Assembly (NCBI RefSeq): GCF_900106695.1
Contig: NZ_FNMZ01000001.1
Coordinates: 558,001 to 622,000, forward strand
Direction of reading: 5' to 3'
Length of the DNA: 64,000 nt
DNA from: Albimonas donghaensis
Lineage (GTDB): Bacteria > Pseudomonadota > Alphaproteobacteria > Rhodobacterales > Rhodobacteraceae
The notes below the pieces were generated by a model. It was not told the origin of the DNA, did no database searches, and saw only the letters and a program-made list of their open reading frames with translations. The translations under genes were made by a program, and so were the position numbers. Positions 55,009-62,917 of the stretch are shown here, in pieces. Within the stretch, counting starts at the first letter, position 1. Each line of letters starts with the position of its first letter.

Positions 55009-55931
55009 CCGACACCGATATCGGCCTCTGGGGCGTTCCGCTGGCGATCCTGGGCGGCGCCATCCGGGTGTCCACCCCGTTCCTCTTCGTGTCCCTGGGC
55101 GAGTGCCTGACGGAACGTTCCGGGCGCATCAACCTGGGGCTGGAGGGCACCTTGGTCTTCGGCGCCATGGCCGGCTACGCCATCGCCTATGAAACCGGGT
55201 CGGCCTGGGCCGGCGTGCTGGCGGCGGCGATCGCGGGGTCGGTTTTCGGGCTGGTGCACGGTTTCATGTGCTCGCTGCCGCGGGTTAACGACATCGCCAT
55301 CGGCATCGCGCTGATGCTGCTGGGCATGGGCTTGGCCTTCTTCTTCGGCAAGCCCTACATCCAGCCCGTCGCCCCGGACCTGCCGGCCATCGAGTTCGGC
55401 CTGTGGTCCGACCTGCCGCAGGTGCAGGCGGCGCTTCGGGTCAACGTGCTGTTCCTGATCGGCGCCGCGCTGGCGGTGTTCCTGTGGTGGGTGTTCCGCG
55501 CCACGCGGGTGGGGCTGATCGTGCGGGTGGTGGGCGACAGCACCGACGCCGCCCGCGCCATGGGGCTGCGGCCCAACCAGGTGCGCATCGCCTCCACCGC
55601 CGTCGGCGGGGCGCTGGCGGGCGTCGCGGGATCCTACCTGTCGCTCTACTATCCCGGCTCGTGGAACGAGGGGATCTCCTCGGGCCAGGGCCTGATGGCC
55701 GTGGCGCTGGTGATCTTCGCGCGCTGGAACCCGATCAACTGCTTTCTCGCGGCGATGCTGTTCGGCGGCGCGGGCGCGCTCGGCCCGGCGCTGCAATCGG
55801 TCGGCGTCACCTCGGGCTATTACCTGTTCTACGCGGCGCCCTATGTGCTGACGCTGGGCATGCTGATCGCCACCTCCTCGACCACACGGGCGCTGACCGG
55901 CGCGCCCGGCGAGCTGTCGATCACCAAATGA
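55005..55931 (+). CDS. ABC transporter permease (NupQ/YufQ type)
   Basis: 308-residue second permease. Typical elements: FLFVSLGECLTERSGRINLGLEGTLV (shown by its ends), VNDIAIGIALMLLGMGLAF, VGLIVRVVGDSTDAARAMG, and EGISSGQGLMAVALVIFARWNP. It forms a heterodimeric channel with the preceding permease. The matching ATPase is not here but 2.4 kb downstream beyond sodC, an unusual split. Confidence 0.93.
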   Translation: MTDTDIGLWGVPLAILGGAIRVSTPFLFVSLGECLTERSGRINLGLEGTLVFGAMAGYAIAYETGSAWAGVLAAAIAGSVFGLVHGFMCSLPRVNDIAIGIALMLLGMGLAFFFGKPYIQPVAPDLPAIEFGLWSDLPQVQAALRVNVLFLIGAALAVFLWWVFRATRVGLIVRVVGDSTDAARAMGLRPNQVRIASTAVGGALAGVAGSYLSLYYPGSWNEGISSGQGLMAVALVIFARWNPINCFLAAMLFGGAGALGPALQSVGVTSGYYLFYAAPYVLTLGMLIATSSTTRALTGAPGELSITK

Positions 55932-55980
55932 GGGCGGAGATGCGCGATCCCCGCCCCCATCACGCCTCAGGCGGGCGCTT

Positions 55981-56032
55981 TGGTCATGCCGCCCCAGGCG
56001 GCGGGTCTGGTCATGCCGCCTCAGGCGGCGGG
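55981..56032. repeat. Two tandem 25-base hairpin units at the permease/sodC 3' ends
   Basis: The unit TGGTCATGCCGCC(C/T)CAGGCGGCG occurs at 55981 and 56008, and a decayed relative lies at about 55958-55978. Each contains GCCGCC-N3-GGCGGC, a 6-bp hairpin. The last unit overlaps the sodC stop codon, which therefore encodes the Pro-Ala-Ala end. Position between convergent genes suggests a role in transcript ends. Confidence 0.6.
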
Positions 56033-56530
56033 CTCGATCACGCCGCAGGCGATGCGCGCGCCCGCGTCGCCCGAGGGCTGGGAGGCGTAGTCGTCCGCCC
56101 CCGCATGGATCACGATCGCGGCGCCGTCCTCGTCGAACAGATCGGCGAGCGTCAGGCCGGGCTTCAGCGCCTCGATCATCACCGTGCCGGACTCGGGCGC
56201 GTGGATGTTGGGCAGGTCGCCCGCATGGGGCGCGTCGGTCGCCATCATGCCATGCGCGTCGCCCGCCCCGACGAAATGCCCGCCCGCGGCCCCGAAATCC
56301 GGGGCGCAGGCGCCGGTGGCGTGGATGTGGAACCCATGCGGTCCTTCCGGCACCCCGTGCAGATCGGCGGCGACCAGCAGGCCGGCCCGGGTGTCGGTCA
56401 GCGTCACGGTTCCGAAACCGGCGCCGTCGGGGGCGCGCAGCTCGGCCGTCGCCGGACCCTCGGCATGGGCGGGCAGGGCGAGCGCCGCCAGAAAACCTGC
56501 GGCGGCGAAGGACGGATTGAAGCGAAACAT
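56021..56530 (-). CDS. sodC: Cu/Zn superoxide dismutase
   Basis: 169-residue periplasmic superoxide dismutase. Signal peptide (FAAAGFLAALALPAHA) precedes the mature chain. Metal ligands and structure residues are in place: HGFHIHATGACAPDFG, GGHFVGAGDAHG, HAGDLPNI, IVIHAGADDY and the second disulfide Cys in GARIACGVIE. AAAGGAG precedes the ATG at 56530. It lies on the opposite strand in the middle of the ureide island. Confidence 0.95.
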   Translation of the reverse strand: MFRFNPSFAAAGFLAALALPAHAEGPATAELRAPDGAGFGTVTLTDTRAGLLVAADLHGVPEGPHGFHIHATGACAPDFGAAGGHFVGAGDAHGMMATDAPHAGDLPNIHAPESGTVMIEALKPGLTLADLFDEDGAAIVIHAGADDYASQPSGDAGARIACGVIEPAA

Positions 56531-56613
56531 GTGCGGCTCCTTTCTGGGACCATGCCGCGCCGCGCGGGGGCCTCGCGGCCCGGATCGCGCGATCAACGGA
56601 CAGGAGAGACATC

Positions 56614-57633
56614 GTGAGCGGATTGGGCGGCCTCAACCCTTCGGAACATGGCGTGGTCATCGGCCTCGTCCAGTTGCAGCTTCCCGTGACCGAGACGCCG
56701 GCCGACCTCGCCCGGCAGACCGCGCGGGTGGTGGAGCTGGTCGGCAAGGCCCGGCGCAACAACGCGAAAATGGATCTCGTGGTGTTCCCGGAATACATGC
56801 TCCACGGTCTGAGCATGGACGTGAACCCGGAGATCATGTGCGACCTCGACGGGCCGGAGGTCGCCGCCTTCAAGGCCGCCTGCGCGGAGCATCGCATCTG
56901 GGGCTGCTTCTCGATCATGGAGCGGAACCCGGGCGGCTATCCCTGGAATTCCGGCCTGGTCATCGACGACGAGGGCGAGATCCGGCTTTATTACCGCAAG
57001 ATGCACCCCTGGACGCCGGTGGAGCCGTGGGAGCCCGGCGACACCGGCATCCCCGTCATCGACGGCCCCAGGGGCTGCAAGCTGGCGCTGATCATCTGCC
57101 ATGACGGCATGTTCCCCGAGATGGCGCGCGAATGCGCCTACAAGGGCGCCGAGATCATGATCCGCACCGCCGGCTACACCGCCCCGATCCGCGACGCCTG
57201 GCGGTTCACCAACCAGGCCAACGCCTTCCAGAACCTGATGGTCACGGCGAATGTGTGCATGTCCGGCTCGGACGGCACGTTCGACTCGATGGGCGAGGGC
57301 ATGATCTGCAATTTCGACGGCACCGTGATGGCGCACGGAACCTCGGGCCGGCCCGACGAGATCATCACCGCCGAAGTCCGCCCCGACCTGGTGCGCGAGG
57401 CCCGCGCCGGCTGGGGGGTGGAAAACAACATCTACCAGCTGTTCCATCGCGGCTTCACCGCGGTGAAGGGCGGGGCGCAGGATTGCCCCTACACCTTCAT
57501 GCAGGACATGGTCGCGGGGACCGCGCGCCTGCCCTGGGAAGATCAGGTGAAGGTCACCGACGGGACCTCCTGCGGCTTCCCCGCACCCACGCGCCGCTTC
57601 GGCGAAAAGCGCAAGCAGGAGGCTGCGGAATGA
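56614..57633 (+). CDS. amiF: Formamidase (AmiF family)
   Basis: 339-residue nitrilase-superfamily amidase, close to Helicobacter AmiF, which splits formamide into formate and ammonia. Catalytic triad: E60 in VVFPEYM, K129 in YYRKMHPW, C162 in [10 protein letters not shown]. Other AmiF segments: [48 protein letters not shown]. Starts with GTG after CAGGAGAG. Its stop overlaps the biuret hydrolase start by ATGA. The 83 bases before it are shared divergently with sodC, so it opens the second transcript of the island. Confidence 0.92.
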   Translation: MSGLGGLNPSEHGVVIGLVQLQLPVTETPADLARQTARVVELVGKARRNNAKMDLVVFPEYMLHGLSMDVNPEIMCDLDGPEVAAFKAACAEHRIWGCFSIMERNPGGYPWNSGLVIDDEGEIRLYYRKMHPWTPVEPWEPGDTGIPVIDGPRGCKLALIICHDGMFPEMARECAYKGAEIMIRTAGYTAPIRDAWRFTNQANAFQNLMVTANVCMSGSDGTFDSMGEGMICNFDGTVMAHGTSGRPDEIITAEVRPDLVREARAGWGVENNIYQLFHRGFTAVKGGAQDCPYTFMQDMVAGTARLPWEDQVKVTDGTSCGFPAPTRRFGEKRKQEAAE

Positions 57634-58331
57634 ACGCGATGGACGAGATCCGGACCGGCCCGCTCGCCGCCGATCCCTACGCCTGGCCCTGGAACGGCGA
57701 CCTGCGCCCGGAGAACACGGCGCTGATCATCATCGACATGCAGATCGATTTCTGCGGGCCGGGCGGCTATGTCGACAAGATGGGCTACGACCTGTCCAAC
57801 ACCCGCGCCCCGATCGCGCCGATCAGGACCGTGCTCGCCGCCATGCGCGGCTGGGGCGGGCTGGTGATCCATACCCGCGAGGGGCATCGCCCGGATCTGT
57901 CGGACCTGCCGGCCAACAAGCGCTGGCGGTCGCGCCAGATGGGCGCCGGCATCGGCGACATGGGGCCCTGCGGACGCATCCTCACCCGCGGCGAGCCGGG
58001 TTGGGAGATCATCGACGAACTGGCCCCGGCCGAGGGCGAGCCGATCATCGACAAGCCCGGCAAGGGCAGCTTCTACGCCACCGACCTGGACCTGATCCTG
58101 CGCACGCGCGGCATCCGCAACCTGGTCCTGACCGGAATCACCACCGATGTCTGCGTGCACACCACCATGCGCGACGCCAACGATCGCGGCTACGAATGCC
58201 TGCTGCTGGAGGACTGCTGCGGCGCCACCGACATGGGCAACCACCACGCCGCCATCAAGATGATCAAGATGCAGGGCGGGGTGTTCGGCGCGGTCTCCAA
58301 CGCCGCCGATTTCGTCGAGGTGCTGGCGTGA
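57630..58331 (+). CDS. biuH: Biuret amidohydrolase BiuH
   Basis: 233-residue isochorismatase-fold hydrolase converting biuret to allophanate and ammonia. Catalytic D36 ([11 protein letters not shown]), K142 (IDKPGKGSF), C175 ([11 protein letters not shown]) and substrate-binding Q215 (MQGGVFG) fall at exactly the residue numbers of the Rhizobium leguminosarum BiuH enzyme, and segments such as [17 protein letters not shown] and [12 protein letters not shown] match it as I recall it. Overlaps the formamidase (ATGA) and the ATPase gene (GTGA), so translation is coupled on both sides. Confidence 0.9.
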   Translation: MNAMDEIRTGPLAADPYAWPWNGDLRPENTALIIIDMQIDFCGPGGYVDKMGYDLSNTRAPIAPIRTVLAAMRGWGGLVIHTREGHRPDLSDLPANKRWRSRQMGAGIGDMGPCGRILTRGEPGWEIIDELAPAEGEPIIDKPGKGSFYATDLDLILRTRGIRNLVLTGITTDVCVHTTMRDANDRGYECLLLEDCCGATDMGNHHAAIKMIKMQGGVFGAVSNAADFVEVLA

Positions 58332-59860
58332 ACGTCCCGGCGAGGTCGAAGCAGGGCGCGCTCGGGGTCGAGACCATCGGCATGACCAAGCGCTTCGGCG
58401 GCTTCACCGCGCTCGACGACGTGTCGATCGAAGTGCGCCCCGGCTCCTTCCACGCCCTGCTGGGGGAGAACGGGGCCGGCAAGTCGACGCTGGTGAAGTG
58501 CATCATGGGCTTCTACACGCCGACCGAGGGCCAGGTGGTCGTCGCGGGGCGGGAGACCGACATTCCGGACCCCAGGGCGGCGCATGCCATGGGTCTGGGC
58601 ATGGTCTACCAGCATTTCACGCTCGTCCCCTCGTTGACCGCCGCCGAGAACCTGGTGATCTCGCGGGAGGACGCGCCCAAGATCATCGACTGGCGGCGGG
58701 AGCGCCGCGAGCTGACGCAGTTCATGGACACCATGCCGTTCAAGGTGCCGTTGAACACGCCCGTCGCCCGGCTCGCGGCCGGCGAGCGGCAGAAGCTGGA
58801 AATCCTGAAACAGCTTTATCTCGGCCGGCGCTTCCTGATCCTCGACGAGCCGACCTCGGTGCTGACGCCGGACGAGGCCGACGAGGTGCTGGGACTGGTG
58901 CGCGGGCTGACCGAGAAGGGCGAGATCTCGGTCCTGATGATCTCCCACAAGTTCCGCGAAGTGACCGCCTTCGCCGATGAGGTGTCGGTGCTGCGCCGGG
59001 GCCGCAAGGCCGGCGGCGGGCGGGTCGCGGACCTCAGCCATGCCGACATGGCCGAGATGATGGTGGGGGCGGAGACGCTGGCCCGCCCCGCCGCCCGCGC
59101 CGGGGCGGTGGGGGCGCCGGTGCTGCGGCTCGACGGGGTGCGGGCCGGCGACGCGTCGGGCCTCAAGACCATCGAGATCGACGATTTCGAGGTCCGCGCC
59201 GGAGAGGTGGTCGGCGTCGCCGGCGTCTCGGGCAACGGGCAGTCGGAATTCATGGAGATCCTGACCGCGCAGCGCCCGACCTCGGCCGGCACGATCAAGG
59301 TGCATGACAAGCCCTACGGCGCCACGCGGGCCGAGCATCGCGCCCTGAAGGTCCGCTACCTGCCGGAGGAGCCGCTGAAGAACGCCTGCGCCGCCAAGAT
59401 GTCGGTGGCCGAGAACATCGCCTTCCGGGAGTTCGACCTGAAGAAGGACGGGTCGGTCCGCATCTGGCTGGATCAGGCCGCGATCACCCGGCAGGGCGCC
59501 GAGATGGTCAAGGCGTTCAAGGTCAAGACCGCGAGCCTCGAAAGCCCGATCGAGAGCCTGTCGGGCGGCAACGTCCAGCGCGCGGTGCTGTCGCGCGAAT
59601 TGTCGGGCGAGGTCGATCTGCTGATCATCTCCAACCCCTGCTTCGGGCTCGACTTCACCGCGGTGGCCGAGATCCGGCAGCGCATCATGGCCGCCCGCAA
59701 CGCCGGCGCCGCGGTGTTGCTGATGTCGGAGGACCTGGACGAGATCCTGGAGCTTTCCGACCGCGTGGTGGTGATGTCCGAGGGCCGGATCGCCTACGAG
59801 ACCCCCATCGCCTCCGCCGACATGGCCGAGATCGGGCGACACATGGCGGGACACGACTGA
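58328..59860 (+). CDS. ABC transporter ATP-binding protein, two-domain (NupO/YufO type)
   Basis: 510-residue ATPase with two ABC modules in one chain, the form used by BMP-type importers. Module 1: Walker [11 protein letters not shown]-loop MVYQHFTL, signature [11 protein letters not shown], Walker [13 protein letters not shown]. Module 2: degenerate Walker [10 protein letters not shown], then [11 protein letters not shown], signature [10 protein letters not shown]; so one site is probably non-hydrolytic. GTG start overlaps the biuH stop. It pairs with the permeases at 53.9-55.9 kb. Confidence 0.93.
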   Translation: MNVPARSKQGALGVETIGMTKRFGGFTALDDVSIEVRPGSFHALLGENGAGKSTLVKCIMGFYTPTEGQVVVAGRETDIPDPRAAHAMGLGMVYQHFTLVPSLTAAENLVISREDAPKIIDWRRERRELTQFMDTMPFKVPLNTPVARLAAGERQKLEILKQLYLGRRFLILDEPTSVLTPDEADEVLGLVRGLTEKGEISVLMISHKFREVTAFADEVSVLRRGRKAGGGRVADLSHADMAEMMVGAETLARPAARAGAVGAPVLRLDGVRAGDASGLKTIEIDDFEVRAGEVVGVAGVSGNGQSEFMEILTAQRPTSAGTIKVHDKPYGATRAEHRALKVRYLPEEPLKNACAAKMSVAENIAFREFDLKKDGSVRIWLDQAAITRQGAEMVKAFKVKTASLESPIESLSGGNVQRAVLSRELSGEVDLLIISNPCFGLDFTAVAEIRQRIMAARNAGAAVLLMSEDLDEILELSDRVVVMSEGRIAYETPIASADMAEIGRHMAGHD

Positions 59861-60525
59861 TGGCCCGCCTGGACGCCGAACCCTTCGCGCTGGAGATCGA
59901 TCCGGGGGCGCTGGGCCTCGTGGTCATCGACATGCAGCGGGATTTCATGGAGCCGGGCGGCTTCGGCGCCAGTCTCGGCAATGACGTGAGCCTGCTGCGC
60001 GCGATCATCCCCGCCGCCGCCCGCCTGATCGAGGGCTTCCGGGCCGCGGGTCTGCCGGTGATCCACACCCGCGAATGCCATCGGCCCGACCTGTCGGACC
60101 TGCCCCCCGCCAAGCGCGACCGCGGCGCGCCGACCCTGCGCATCGGCGATCCCGGCCCCATGGGCCGCGTGCTGATCGCGGGGGAGCCGGGGGCCGACAT
60201 CATCCCCGAGCTTTGCCCGAAGGCGGGGGAGGTGGTGATCGACAAGCCCGGCAAGGGCGCCTTTCACGCCACGAATTTCGGGGACGTGCTCAAGGAAAAG
60301 GGCCTCCGGCAACTGGTCTTCGCCGGCGTCACCACCGAAGTCTGCGTGCAGACCACCATGCGCGAGGCCAATGACCGGGGTTACGAGTGCATTCTCGCGA
60401 CCGACGCCACAGAGTCCTATTTCCCCGCCTTCAAACAGGCCGCCATCGACATGATCCGCGCCCAGGGCGCCATCGTCGGCTGGACCGCCTCCACCGACCA
60501 GATCAGGGAGGCGATCGGTGTCTGA
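59860..60525 (+). CDS. Isochorismatase-like amidohydrolase, BiuH paralogue (possible triuret hydrolase)
   Basis: 221-residue cysteine hydrolase with triad D24 (LVVIDMQRDF), K129 (IDKPGKGAF) and C162 (GVTTEVCVQTT); Q202 matches BiuH Q215. It shares [18 protein letters not shown] and GEPGADIIPEL-type segments with the biuH product but lacks its 12-residue N-terminal extension and differs in the loop after residue 85, so its substrate differs. Known enzymes of this branch act on biuret, triuret, ureidoacrylate or related amides. Starts inside the ATPase stop (TGATG). Confidence 0.85.
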   Translation: MARLDAEPFALEIDPGALGLVVIDMQRDFMEPGGFGASLGNDVSLLRAIIPAAARLIEGFRAAGLPVIHTRECHRPDLSDLPPAKRDRGAPTLRIGDPGPMGRVLIAGEPGADIIPELCPKAGEVVIDKPGKGAFHATNFGDVLKEKGLRQLVFAGVTTEVCVQTTMREANDRGYECILATDATESYFPAFKQAAIDMIRAQGAIVGWTASTDQIREAIGV

Positions 60526-60886
60526 CGCCCCTACCGCCGAGGCTCCGCGCGTCCTGCCGGGCTTTCTCACCGCCGCGCTTGTCGGGGGCTGGCGGGACCT
60601 GCCCTTCGAGCCGTTCCGCGAGGGGGTGGAGATCCACCGGCTCGCCGACGGCCCCGCCGCCGCGGCCCTGCTGCGCTACGCGCCCGGCGCCTCGGTGCCC
60701 CGCCACCGGCATACCGGGCTGGAGACGATCCTGGTGCTGGAGGGAACCCAGTCCGACGACAACGGAACCGCCGCCGCCGGGTCGCTGATCTTCAACCCCG
60801 AAGGCACCGAGCACAGCGTCTGGTCCGAAACCGGCTGCGTGGTGCTGATCCACTGGACCCGCCCGGTCGAGTTCCTCGAGCCCTGA
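60518..60886 (+). CDS. ChrR-type cupin domain protein
   Basis: 122-residue single cupin. Metal ligands are in place: H63, H65 and E69 in PRHRHTGLETILVLEG, H99 in EGTEHSVW. It resembles the C-terminal cupin of the anti-sigma factor ChrR but has no N-terminal anti-sigma domain and no sigma factor gene nearby. GTG start overlaps the preceding gene by eight bases. Role in the island unknown; a metal-dependent enzyme or sensor of a pathway metabolite are both possible. Confidence 0.8.
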   Translation: MSDAPTAEAPRVLPGFLTAALVGGWRDLPFEPFREGVEIHRLADGPAAAALLRYAPGASVPRHRHTGLETILVLEGTQSDDNGTAAAGSLIFNPEGTEHSVWSETGCVVLIHWTRPVEFLEP

Positions 60887-60968
60887 GCGCTCCAAGACCC
60901 TGAGCCCCGGAGCGGCGCCGCCCGGCGCGCCCTCCGGACATGATCTCCAAGAAAAGAAAGCGCCCGCC

Positions 60969-62783
60969 ATGCTTCAGGACCTGCCTTTCGACATCGCCAG
61001 CCTGCACGCGGCCTACGCCTCCGGGACCGATCCGCGCGACGTGGCGGCGGAGAGCTTCCGGCGCATCGAGGCCGCGGGCGATCCGGCGATCTTCCTGCAC
61101 CTGGTCGATCCGGCCGCCGCCGCCGCCGCCGCCGCGGCCCTGCCGCCCTTCGATCCGGTCGCCTATCCGCTATGGGGCGTGCCCTTCGCCGCCAAGGACA
61201 ATATCGACGCCGAGGGCTGCCCGACCACCGCCGCCTGTCCCGCCTTCGCCTACCAGCCTTCCGCCGACGCCACCGCCGTCGCGGCGCTGAAGGCCGCCGG
61301 CGCGATCCTGATCGGCAAGACCAATCTCGACCAGTTCGCCACCGGGCTGGTGGGCGTGCGCTCGCCCTATGGCTTCCCGCGCAACGCGGTGGACCCCCTG
61401 ATCGTGCCGGGGGGCTCGTCCTCCGGCTCGGCGGTGTCGGTGGCGCGGGGGCTGGTGAGCTTCTCGCTCGGCACCGACACGGCGGGATCGGGGCGGGTGC
61501 CGGCGGCGCTGAACAACATCGTGGGGATCAAGCCGTCGCTGGGCGCGATCTCCGCCACCGGCCTGGTGCCGGCCTGCCGGACGCTGGACACCATCTCCAT
61601 CTTCGCGCTGACGGTGGAGGACGCCTGGGCGGCCTTTCGCGCGGCGGCGGTCTACGACAGGGCCGACGCCTACGCCCGCCCCTTCGACCTCGCCCCGCTG
61701 GCCGCGCCCGCCCCGACCTTCCGGGTCGGCGTGCCCACGCCGGGCACCCGGAAGTTCTTCGGCGACGCTATCCAGGCCGCCGCCTTCGCCGACGCGCTCG
61801 ACGCGCTGCGGGCGCTGGGCGGAGAGGTCGTGGAACTGGACTTCACCCCCTTCTACGACGTGGCCGAAATGCTCTACGAGGGCGCCTGGGTGGCCGAGCG
61901 CTACGCCGCCATCGAGCAGATGATGCGCGAGCGTCCCGAGGAGGTGCACCCGGTCACCCGCGCCATCATCGGCAAGGCCGAGGGGCTGAGCGCCGCCGAC
62001 GCCTTCCGCGGCTTCTACCGGCTGCAGGCGCTCAAGCGGCATACCGATCCGCTGATCGACTCGGTGGACCTGATCGCCACGCCGACCATGCCGACCTTCT
62101 ACTCGGTCGCGGATCTGGAGGCGGACCCGGTCACGCCGAATTCCAACAACGGGACCTACACCAATTTCGTGAACCTGCTGGACATGTGCGGCATCGCCTC
62201 GCCGCTGGCGGCGCGGTCGGACGGGCGGCCGGGCTCGATCACCCTGCTGGCGCGGGCCGGGAAGGACGCGCAGATCGCGGCCCTGGCCTCGGCCCTGCAC
62301 CGGCGGGCGGGGGCGACGCTGGGCGCGACCGGCTGGGCCTTGCCCGCGGCGCCGGAGGCCGCGACGGTCGCGGGGCCGGGCGAGATCGCGCTGGTGGCCG
62401 TGGGCGCCCACATGTCGGGCCTGCCCCTGAACGGAGAGCTCACCCGCCTCGGCGCGCGCTTCATCCGCGCCACCGCCACGGCGCCGGATTACAAGCTGTT
62501 CGCGTTGCCCGGCGGCCCGCCCAAGCGCCCCGGCATGGTGCGGGCCGAGGGCGGCGCCGCCATCGCGGTGGAGGTCTGGGCGGTGCCCGAGGCGCAGTTC
62601 GGCGCCTTCATCCGCGGCGTGCCCGCGCCGCTGGGCATCGGCACGGTGACGCTGGCGGACGGGACGACCGCCAAGGGCTTCATCTGCGAGAATGCGGGCC
62701 TGGAGGGGGCCGAGGACGTCACCCGCTTCGGCGGCTGGCGGGCTTACCTTGCGGATCTCGCCGCCAAGACCGCCGCCGCCTGA
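60969..62783 (+). CDS. atzF: Allophanate hydrolase (AtzF type)
   Basis: 604-residue enzyme breaking allophanate into two ammonia and two CO2. Amidase-signature domain with Ser-cisSer-Lys triad K76 (VPFAAKDNI), S150 (GGSSSGSAV) and S174 (DTAGSGRVPA); the 74- and 24-residue spacings equal those of K91, S165 and S189 in AtzF of Pseudomonas ADP. The C-terminal domain (about 475-600: VAVGAHMSGLPLNGEL, DYKLFALPGGPPKRPG) that finishes the reaction is present. No urea carboxylase is encoded, so its allophanate should come from biuret. Ends the island. Confidence 0.94.
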   Translation: MLQDLPFDIASLHAAYASGTDPRDVAAESFRRIEAAGDPAIFLHLVDPAAAAAAAAALPPFDPVAYPLWGVPFAAKDNIDAEGCPTTAACPAFAYQPSADATAVAALKAAGAILIGKTNLDQFATGLVGVRSPYGFPRNAVDPLIVPGGSSSGSAVSVARGLVSFSLGTDTAGSGRVPAALNNIVGIKPSLGAISATGLVPACRTLDTISIFALTVEDAWAAFRAAAVYDRADAYARPFDLAPLAAPAPTFRVGVPTPGTRKFFGDAIQAAAFADALDALRALGGEVVELDFTPFYDVAEMLYEGAWVAERYAAIEQMMRERPEEVHPVTRAIIGKAEGLSAADAFRGFYRLQALKRHTDPLIDSVDLIATPTMPTFYSVADLEADPVTPNSNNGTYTNFVNLLDMCGIASPLAARSDGRPGSITLLARAGKDAQIAALASALHRRAGATLGATGWALPAAPEAATVAGPGEIALVAVGAHMSGLPLNGELTRLGARFIRATATAPDYKLFALPGGPPKRPGMVRAEGGAAIAVEVWAVPEAQFGAFIRGVPAPLGIGTVTLADGTTAKGFICENAGLEGAEDVTRFGGWRAYLADLAAKTAAA

Positions 62784-62917
62784 GATTTTCGCAGGGCCGG
62801 CCGGGGCAGGGCGCGGTCACGCCTGGCGCCCCCGTCCCCATGCCGGCCCGGCGCCCGGTCGGGGGCGGGCGCGTCGGTCGGGGGCCGGCTCCCGCCCTCG
62901 CCCCCGGCGCCCGGGTC

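Noticed and set aside
52740-59860. Reading the importer as a nucleoside/purine uptake system, the usual role of BMP-type importers
   Set aside because: Not excluded, but no nucleosidase, deaminase or xanthine dehydrogenase is linked; the linked enzymes are ureide amidohydrolases.
60518-60886. ChrR anti-sigma factor
   Set aside because: The N-terminal zinc anti-sigma domain is absent and no ECF sigma gene is adjacent; only the cupin half is there.
60969-62783. Allophanate hydrolase as part of the urea amidolyase pathway
   Set aside because: No urea carboxylase gene or biotin carboxylase domain is present in the window; biuret hydrolase is present.
62784-62917. Terminator between atzF and the argE-like gene
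   Set aside because: Only imperfect GC-rich inverted repeats without a T-run on either strand.
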